Shown piece by piece: positions 47,794 through 53,600 of a stretch of 55,997 bases of DNA. The stretch covers positions 1 through 55,997 of the IMG/VR virus record IMGVR_UViG_3300048597_000462; one strand, given 5' to 3'. The first letter of the stretch is position 1; each line of letters begins with the position of its first letter. Both the position numbers and the translations under genes were made by a program. The notes below the pieces were generated by a model that was not told the DNA's origin, did no database searches, and saw only the letters and a program-made list of their open reading frames with translations. Source of the DNA: a virus.

Positions 47794-48661
47794 GGTTAAC
47801 CTATCCATGGCTCGCTCCCTGCAAAAGGCACTTTTGAACACTGACGAGCAGTTACGACTGTTCGAGGAATTTTTGCCACTGCGGGAAGCCCTCAAAGCCG
47901 AGTTAGCCCGACGCAATGGTGGAGTAGACCCCTTTGCCCAGCTAGAGCTTGACCTGGGGGTAGAATCAACGGCAAAGCGCAGGTCTCCCCGGACGGTTTT
48001 CTCCGGTGGTTACCGCAATCTAAACTTGCATCAGGTCTTTCAATCCTTGCCTCGGACAAAGGAGTTGGTCAGGGCACGGCGGGCACAGGAGAAATTAATT
48101 GAGCGTAATATGCCCATGGCGGTCAATTATGCCCATAAGTGCTATCAGGCTAAAAAGCAGATCAACGTCAACGGTGATGACTATGCCCAGGTGGGGTGTC
48201 TGGGGCTGACCTACGCCACCTATCACTACCAGCCCATCGCCAAGGGTAAGCGGGTGAAGTTTTCCACCTACGCTCAGTTCTGGATTAAAGCCCTCATTCT
48301 GGAAGAATTAAAGTCCAATAAACTGATTAAATCCAACAAAGGGGAGCGGGAACCAGTCTTTTACACCGAGGTGAAGGATGGAGATGGCAACTATGCGCCC
48401 ATCTTTGAAACTTTGGAAATTGAGGATGAGCCTAGCCTTGCCGATCAGTTGACCATGGTGGTGGATGGCAGGGCAACCCTACGCCCGGAGATTACCGCCC
48501 AACTGACCCCGGAGGAGAACAATCTGCTCATCCTGGACCTTGGTAGCCCGTTGATGGTTTCTGCCATGCTGGGACTACCTCTGGGGCAGGATTCCTTGAC
48601 GGTGGCCAGGGAGCGCAAAGCCAAAGCAGTGGACAAGCTCAAAACCCTACTGTCAGCCTAA
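47786..48661 (+). CDS. Phage-encoded sigma-70-family factor, 291 aa
   Basis: Region 2 is clear: LIERNMPMAVNYAHKCYQAK, GDDYAQVGCLGLTYATYHYQ and VKFSTYAQFWIKALILEELK, the core-binding and -10 recognition helices. Region 4 near PEENNLLILDLGSPLMVSAM and the end is weak, so -35 recognition may be poor and -10/extended -10 use stronger. It may serve promoters with TGN-extended -10 and the GTACACAA start. It overlaps the SSB gene by eight bases. Confidence 0.75.
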   Translation: MIKVNLSMARSLQKALLNTDEQLRLFEEFLPLREALKAELARRNGGVDPFAQLELDLGVESTAKRRSPRTVFSGGYRNLNLHQVFQSLPRTKELVRARRAQEKLIERNMPMAVNYAHKCYQAKKQINVNGDDYAQVGCLGLTYATYHYQPIAKGKRVKFSTYAQFWIKALILEELKSNKLIKSNKGEREPVFYTEVKDGDGNYAPIFETLEIEDEPSLADQLTMVVDGRATLRPEITAQLTPEENNLLILDLGSPLMVSAMLGLPLGQDSLTVARERKAKAVDKLKTLLSA

Positions 48662-48697
48662 GTTAAAATACACACAGAGCGTGGTTAAACTCGTTCT

Positions 48698-48707
48698 GTT
48701 TGTGTAC
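48698..48707 (-). promoter_or_regulatory. GTACACAAAC element without a promoter, downstream of sigma gene
   Basis: Minus strand GTACACAAAC beside the terminator. It has no minus-strand gene directly downstream, so it might be an operator, a processing site or chance. Confidence 0.25.
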
Positions 48708-48711
48708 CGTG

Positions 48712-48745
48712 AACCCCCTCGCTCCGGTCAGGGGGTTTGCGTTTT
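48712..48745 (+). terminator. Terminator after sigma factor
   Basis: AACCCCCT (48712-48719) pairs with AGGGGGTT (48730-48737), followed by TGCGTTTTCT. May also end the convergent repressor transcript. Confidence 0.7.
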
Positions 48746-48754
48746 CTGGGGCTT

Positions 48755-48967
48755 TTAATCCATTCCCAATAAATCGGCAACAGAGCAACCCAAGGCTTTG
48801 CATATGCCGTCAATCTCAGCTCCGCTAACTTTAGGCATTTCGTCAACTGTTCGCCACCTAGAGATCGTGTTGGGATGAACACCTAGGCTGTTAGCTAGCT
48901 CAATATTTCCTATCCGTTTATCCGCCATTAACTGGCGCAATTTCCATTTAACCAATGTTATAGCCAT
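48755..48967 (-). CDS. XRE/Cro-C1-type repressor, 70 aa
   Basis: KRIGNIELANSLGVHPNTIS and SGAEIDGICKALGCSVADLL match Cro/C1-type HTH proteins. Small, DNA-binding domain only. A start element lies immediately before the ATG, giving a short or absent leader. Its likely operator is the 18-bp palindrome at 49056-49073 in the divergent promoter. Together with int it supports a temperate life. Confidence 0.8.
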   Translation of the reverse strand: MAITLVKWKLRQLMADKRIGNIELANSLGVHPNTISRWRTVDEMPKVSGAEIDGICKALGCSVADLLGMD

Positions 48968-48988
48968 GTTTGTGTACCTTGATTATCG
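48968..48988 (-). promoter_or_regulatory. Start-element promoter, copy S9 (XRE repressor)
   Basis: Minus strand GATAAT, four bases, GTACACAAAC (48977-48968) ending at ATG 48967. The transcript would be almost leaderless. Confidence 0.55.
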
Positions 48989-49015
48989 GTGATTTGACAC
49001 TTTCATTTTAGCGTC

Positions 49016-49073
49016 ACACCAAAAAAAGACTCAATAAAACAAAAAATAGTTGCATAACACCATTTTTGGTGTT
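49016..49073. promoter_or_regulatory. XRE operator region
   Basis: AACACCA-TTTT-TGGTGTT (49056-49073) is a perfect dyad with 7-bp arms. An ACACCA half-site lies at 49016-49021. The dyad fills the spacer of the divergent promoter, so a bound repressor would block it. Confidence 0.7.
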
Positions 49074-49078
49074 ATAGT
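49050..49078 (+). promoter_or_regulatory. Sigma70-type promoter for leader L2
   Basis: TTGCAT (49050-49055), 17-bp spacer holding the operator dyad, and TATAGT (49073-49078). This is a repressible host-type promoter for the 83-aa gene. Confidence 0.75.
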
Positions 49079-49084
49079 AGGAGG

Positions 49085-49198
49085 TGTGGAGACAGGAAGC
49101 GCCCTGCAAGCCAAAAGTTAACCAAAGCGCAAAGCGACCGCATTCTTTTGCAGGGACGGCGATCGCCTTGTAAACCTATTTCGTAAAGGTCTAGCACT
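49085..49198 (+). promoter_or_regulatory. Conserved structured leader RNA, copy L2
   Basis: About 115 bases. Stem CCCTGCAA/TTGCAGGG encloses AGTTAACCAAAG; then GGCGATCGCC (a HIP1) could form a local hairpin, followed by TGTAAAC and AAAGG. Order and block sequence match L1 at 8293-8415, although the main stems differ. Confidence 0.55.
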
Positions 49199-49450
49199 AT
49201 GTTATCCCAGATTGATTATTACCAGCCTACGGAAATGTCGTTGCAGGAAGCCGACGAGTGCCAAGCTGATGCTTTAGAGGCTGAATACACCAAAGGTCAG
49301 CGGGAAGCTATTAACGCTCCCTATATTAGCCGCTTTGCTGGTCACAGCCCAGAGTGGTGGGCAGGATTTTTGACTGAGTTGGCAGATCGCAATGGCGTTA
49401 GCTTTGCCTGCTTCCCTCAGCCTCAATTATCTAAGCCTGAAGAATTTTAA
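49199..49450 (+). CDS. Leader-controlled small protein, 83 aa (paralog of 8416-8673)
   Basis: It shares MLS-ID-YY-P start, EAD-CQAD, KGQREAINAPYISRFAGHSP and AGFLTELADRNGVSFACFPQ with the 85-aa protein and the same ending in EF. Function unknown. It is the first gene after leader L2 under XRE control, so it is a repressor-silenced gene. Confidence 0.7.
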   Translation: MLSQIDYYQPTEMSLQEADECQADALEAEYTKGQREAINAPYISRFAGHSPEWWAGFLTELADRNGVSFACFPQPQLSKPEEF

Positions 49451-49490
49451 TTGTCATTGCTTATGTTTACAAACATTGGGAGCGTCAAAA

Positions 49491-50243
49491 ATGGAATTGC
49501 AAAAATTCTTGTCTAAGTTGCCTGATTATGCTCAAAAAGAATTTTCTGATGATGGTTATATTTCTCTGCGAGGACTAGGGCGACTTTGTGGTATCAGACA
49601 TGGAGCCTGGAAACGAAAAGATTGGGTTTTTAACAAAAAAATAGACGAAATGCTACTCCAAAACAACCTAAATATTTCTACAGTTATATCTGATAAAGGA
49701 ATTTATTTTGATGTTGCATTGGTGGTCATTTCTTACTACGCTTACAAATCTTCAAATAACTCTACACTGAAGGCTAAAAAGCTGATGGCAGAGTTAAATG
49801 GATTAGAGGTATTTTCAGTGTCCCCCAAGCCACCGTCTCACAAAGGATTTATCTACCTAATCCAAAACGCAAATACAGGCAATGTGAAAATAGGTTATTC
49901 AGCAAATCCTTGCAACCGATTGGCAACTCATCAAATATCAACTGATTGCGAATTGCGATTGCTGGCGCATAGAAAAGGAAGCCAGCCGGAAGAGCGACAA
50001 CTTCATAAAAAGTTTGCCGATTATCTTGTTCGTGGTGAATGGTTTTGTCCTGCAACTGAGATTATGCTTTACTTTGGTATTGCTCAAGACACTGAGACAT
50101 TACAGGCAAAAAGAGCGGTGGCGCAACTAAAAACTATTCAGGATAGCCTGTGTTTTTGCCGTCAAACATCTTATCTAACAGAAAAAGGTATTGATAATAT
50201 ACTTCAATCCCTTGATGTTGCAATTAATCTATTAGCTAAATAA
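49491..50243 (+). CDS. T5orf172/MUG113-domain regulator-like protein, 250 aa
   Basis: The C-terminal half (GFIYLIQNANTGNVKIGYSA, QLHKKFADYLVRGEWFCPAT) matches the GIY-YIG-like T5orf172/MUG113 domain found on phage antirepressor and Bro-type proteins. The N-domain (LSKLPDYAQKEFSDDGYISL) is not identified but includes a possible HTH. ATG 49491 has GGGAG nine bases upstream. It sits in the same position as the MSV199 protein after the first module's small gene. Confidence 0.7.
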   Translation: MELQKFLSKLPDYAQKEFSDDGYISLRGLGRLCGIRHGAWKRKDWVFNKKIDEMLLQNNLNISTVISDKGIYFDVALVVISYYAYKSSNNSTLKAKKLMAELNGLEVFSVSPKPPSHKGFIYLIQNANTGNVKIGYSANPCNRLATHQISTDCELRLLAHRKGSQPEERQLHKKFADYLVRGEWFCPATEIMLYFGIAQDTETLQAKRAVAQLKTIQDSLCFCRQTSYLTEKGIDNILQSLDVAINLLAK

Positions 50244-50255
50244 CATGTAAAAGTC

Positions 50256-50582
50256 ATGGAAGAAAAAAGCTTTACTCCAATCAAGAAAAAGTTAGAGATT
50301 GCCTCTGTTGCTTTTTACGAAATCAAGTTAGTTTTATCAGCGATTCTTCTGATAAAAGCTCGTAATCGACAAATGCTCAAGTCGATATACATGGCGGCAT
50401 ACAAGTATTTAGGAGGGCATGAGTTGTATTGCCTGTTCTCTATGTACTTGGACGCAAACTTAAACCCATTTAAGTTAAGTCAAAATGACTTGTTTTTTCT
50501 ATGGGGAGTTATCCGAAATTGCGGGGAAGAATTAGACGACCCTATTCTAAAAAGCATTTTTGTCCCTAGTGAATGGCGTTAA
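50256..50582 (+). CDS. Hypothetical protein, 108 aa
   Basis: Not recognised. One hydrophobic stretch (VAFYEIKLVLSAILLIKARN) may span the membrane. It is 12 bases from the MUG113 gene and likely in the same transcript. A terminator follows. Confidence 0.5.
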   Translation: MEEKSFTPIKKKLEIASVAFYEIKLVLSAILLIKARNRQMLKSIYMAAYKYLGGHELYCLFSMYLDANLNPFKLSQNDLFFLWGVIRNCGEELDDPILKSIFVPSEWR

Positions 50583-50589
50583 TTAAATA

Positions 50590-50620
50590 GGCTCGGTCAG
50601 TTGTTAACCGAGCCTTCCCC
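50590..50620. terminator. Bidirectional terminator
   Basis: GGCTCGGT (50590-50597) pairs with ACCGAGCC (50607-50614). Lies between the convergent plus-strand unit and the tape measure gene, with TTCCCCTT after it. Confidence 0.65.
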
Positions 50621-53600
50621 TTACCCCCCCCGCATAGTCCGACGGTAACGGGCGGCCGCCTCTGCATCCATTTGCTTCTGAGACCGTTTAAAGGAGTCCG
50701 CATCATTGGTTTTGACCGTCCAGTTTTGAACTACCGTTACCCCGCCTCCGGTTCCCCCGGAACGTCCAGGGCTAACCGATGGGCCGCCAATATTATCACT
50801 CCCCAGGGCATAGCGTTCTGGGGATTTTGCCTTGAACTGTTCCCAGTCCCCAGACCGTTTCAAAGCTCGGTATAGCTGGGCGTCACCATTCAGGGTAGAA
50901 AGCACTGCCTCGCCCTGGTGGAGGACAGCCAATAGCGGGGATTTGCCGGACTGTAGCCGCTCCTGGGTCATCACATCATCAATACCCTGGGCAAAGGCAG
51001 GGAGTTGAACGGTGTTGCCGGTAAACCCTCCGGCGATCGCCCCCAGGATTCCACCGCCACCGCCAGTAAATGTGTTAAATAATCCTCCGGCGGCAGTGGT
51101 GGCAGTATTCATTCCCATGCTGGCGGTGAACTGAACCAGGGCCAATGTGGCGGCGTTCAGGGCTCCAATAAAGGTCATCAAAGCGGTTTGCTCCGTAACC
51201 ACGGATTGAGCAGTCTGAATTGTGTTTTCAACAATGCTACTGGTGAAGTTAGGCAGTTGCCCCGATACCTCGGTTAGTCCCCCGGCAACGGTATCCACCG
51301 CACCAGTGAAGCTTTCCAGTATGGGGGGCGCCTGCATGGGGGCACCATACATGGTCGGGTCGGTCATCCCCTGGCGGAAATAGGGGCTAGATGCCGCCGC
51401 CGAGTCAACTAGTAGCCCGGTTCCCATTCCGTAGAACTCAGGCATATTTTCTGATACCTGATCTAAGCCGAAGATTGAAACGACATTCTGGGATAACCAG
51501 TTCTGAATAGGTTTGCCCACAAGCAAGTCGAATATCTGGGTGGCCATATTTTTGAGGACACCGGATATTACTTCCCCAAATGATTTTGCCTCCAGCAACA
51601 TATCCCGCATCCCGGCGGTCAATTCACCAACAAAGGGCACCGCATCCCGGTAGGCTTTAGCTAAATTTAGCTCGGCAATCTGTTGACGCATTTCAACAAA
51701 TTTGCTGGTTTCTTCTGTGTTGAGCTTAAGAGCCATTGCTTCAGATTTAGCCCTTGCTTCAAGCCCTACCATGGCCGCCTGGGCTTGCATAATGCCACTG
51801 GTATTGATTAATTGCCCGCCCATTTCGTATTGCAGGGTAGCAAGCTCACCCATTTTAGAGGTGAAGCCATCAATAGCCTGTAGCCGCATCTGCTCAAAGG
51901 CTAGGTTTTGAGCGTTGAAAGATGCCTGCCGTTGCATATTGTTTAGTTGCTGTTCTTGAACTCCAAGGTATTCGTAATGGAGTGATAATTGAGCCAATTG
52001 TTGATCGGCTTGTCCCACCGCTGTTTCTAACTGGGCTCGTTGTTCCCCGGTTAAATTCTTGCTCATTGCCAGCATATTTGCGGCATTAGCCTTGATGGTT
52101 TCCCGGCTTTCCAATTGGCGCTCAATGGCAATTCTTTGATCCTGGATTGACCGTTTTTGCTGCTCATATTGCATATAGTTGTCAGCCCCAGTTTGTAGGG
52201 CAGATTCCAATATGGTCTGATAGCCTTTAACATTTGTTCTCATGTTGTTAATAGCCAAGGCTGAGTCCATATAGGACTGGGTATTTTTCCGGTTAGCATC
52301 CATCAGCCCACGGGTTAGGCTCAGGATTGAGTCTAAAGCTTGCCGTTGGCTCATCAAGAAGCTGCTGGCATTTTCATCCGACCTTGCCGCAATGATTTGT
52401 TTATTGATGCTGTCAATTTCTTGAACCAAGTTTTTCAAGGGATCATAGTTCAGCATCGGGGGAGCCGCTGGCATTTGAGGCATAGTGAATTGTCCTACAT
52501 TAGGCATCGCCATTTCCCGTTGATATACCTGCGTGAACTGCGGGTCATTGGCGTTGAATCCGGTAGGGCGAAACTGGTTGGGATTGACTGGGGTGTATTC
52601 AATCGGTGGTGGGCTAACATCTTTGCCGGTGCCGGGGGCAACATAACCTGGAGGCTTGTCCCATAGCTCCATATCGGACTGGAGCTTGCGGATGCCCTGA
52701 TTTACTGTACCAAGTTTTTCATCTTTGAATATATCCTGGAGGGGCTTAATAATCAGCCTATCAAAACTATTGATAAAACCAGGGGTTTGGCGGGAACCAC
52801 TATTCCTGTCAATAGTGTCAAAAATCCCCAGCAAAGGTCTTGACAAATCTATTAATGGTTGAGCCTGTCTTGGGTCAATAGCTTGGGCAGTTTGCCCTAA
52901 CTCAATGGACTCTGGAATGCCAAAGTTTAATTTGGATTGGAGGTTGGGAATAGTGTTTTTTAGGTAATCAACCAAAGTATCAGCCAGTCCTGGAACCCGC
53001 TTCCATCCATCACTTACCCCTTGCCAGTTGCTTCCTCCTAATCCAGTACCCTGCATGAACCGGATCAGATCAGAGCCGGTGTTTACTCTGCCACCTAAAA
53101 CTTGACTGGTTAAATTTCCGGCAAAGTCAAATTTCCTAGCTGAATTAGGGGTTCTGGTTTGGCCATGGAGCGTGCCGCCCAACGTGTTCAGGTAAGACTG
53201 GGGGTTTGCGGTATTTCTAGCGTGGTAAACCTGGTTATATTGGGCAAAGCCCTTCATGTTGTTGCCAGTGCCACCCATACGGGTAAACCAGTCTGTCCGC
53301 TGAGTTCCCCGACCAAACGCTTCGGTTCCACCAATGCCCAGTGCCAATACCAACGCTGATGCCCCGTCCCTGGTTGTAGGGGCAAACATGGGATGGTTGA
53401 CTAGGTATTGATTGGCCAATCCTTGCAAAGACTGATAGCCGGGGGGTAGTCCTAACCCCGTCCTGGTAGAGGATTGTGGCTGATTATAAACAGGGGCAGG
53501 AGCAATTATCTGGGTTGGTGTAACAGAGGCCGGCCTTTGTCCCATAGACCGATAACCATAATCATTCATTGACCGATAGCCCATGCTTTGCATCGGTTGA

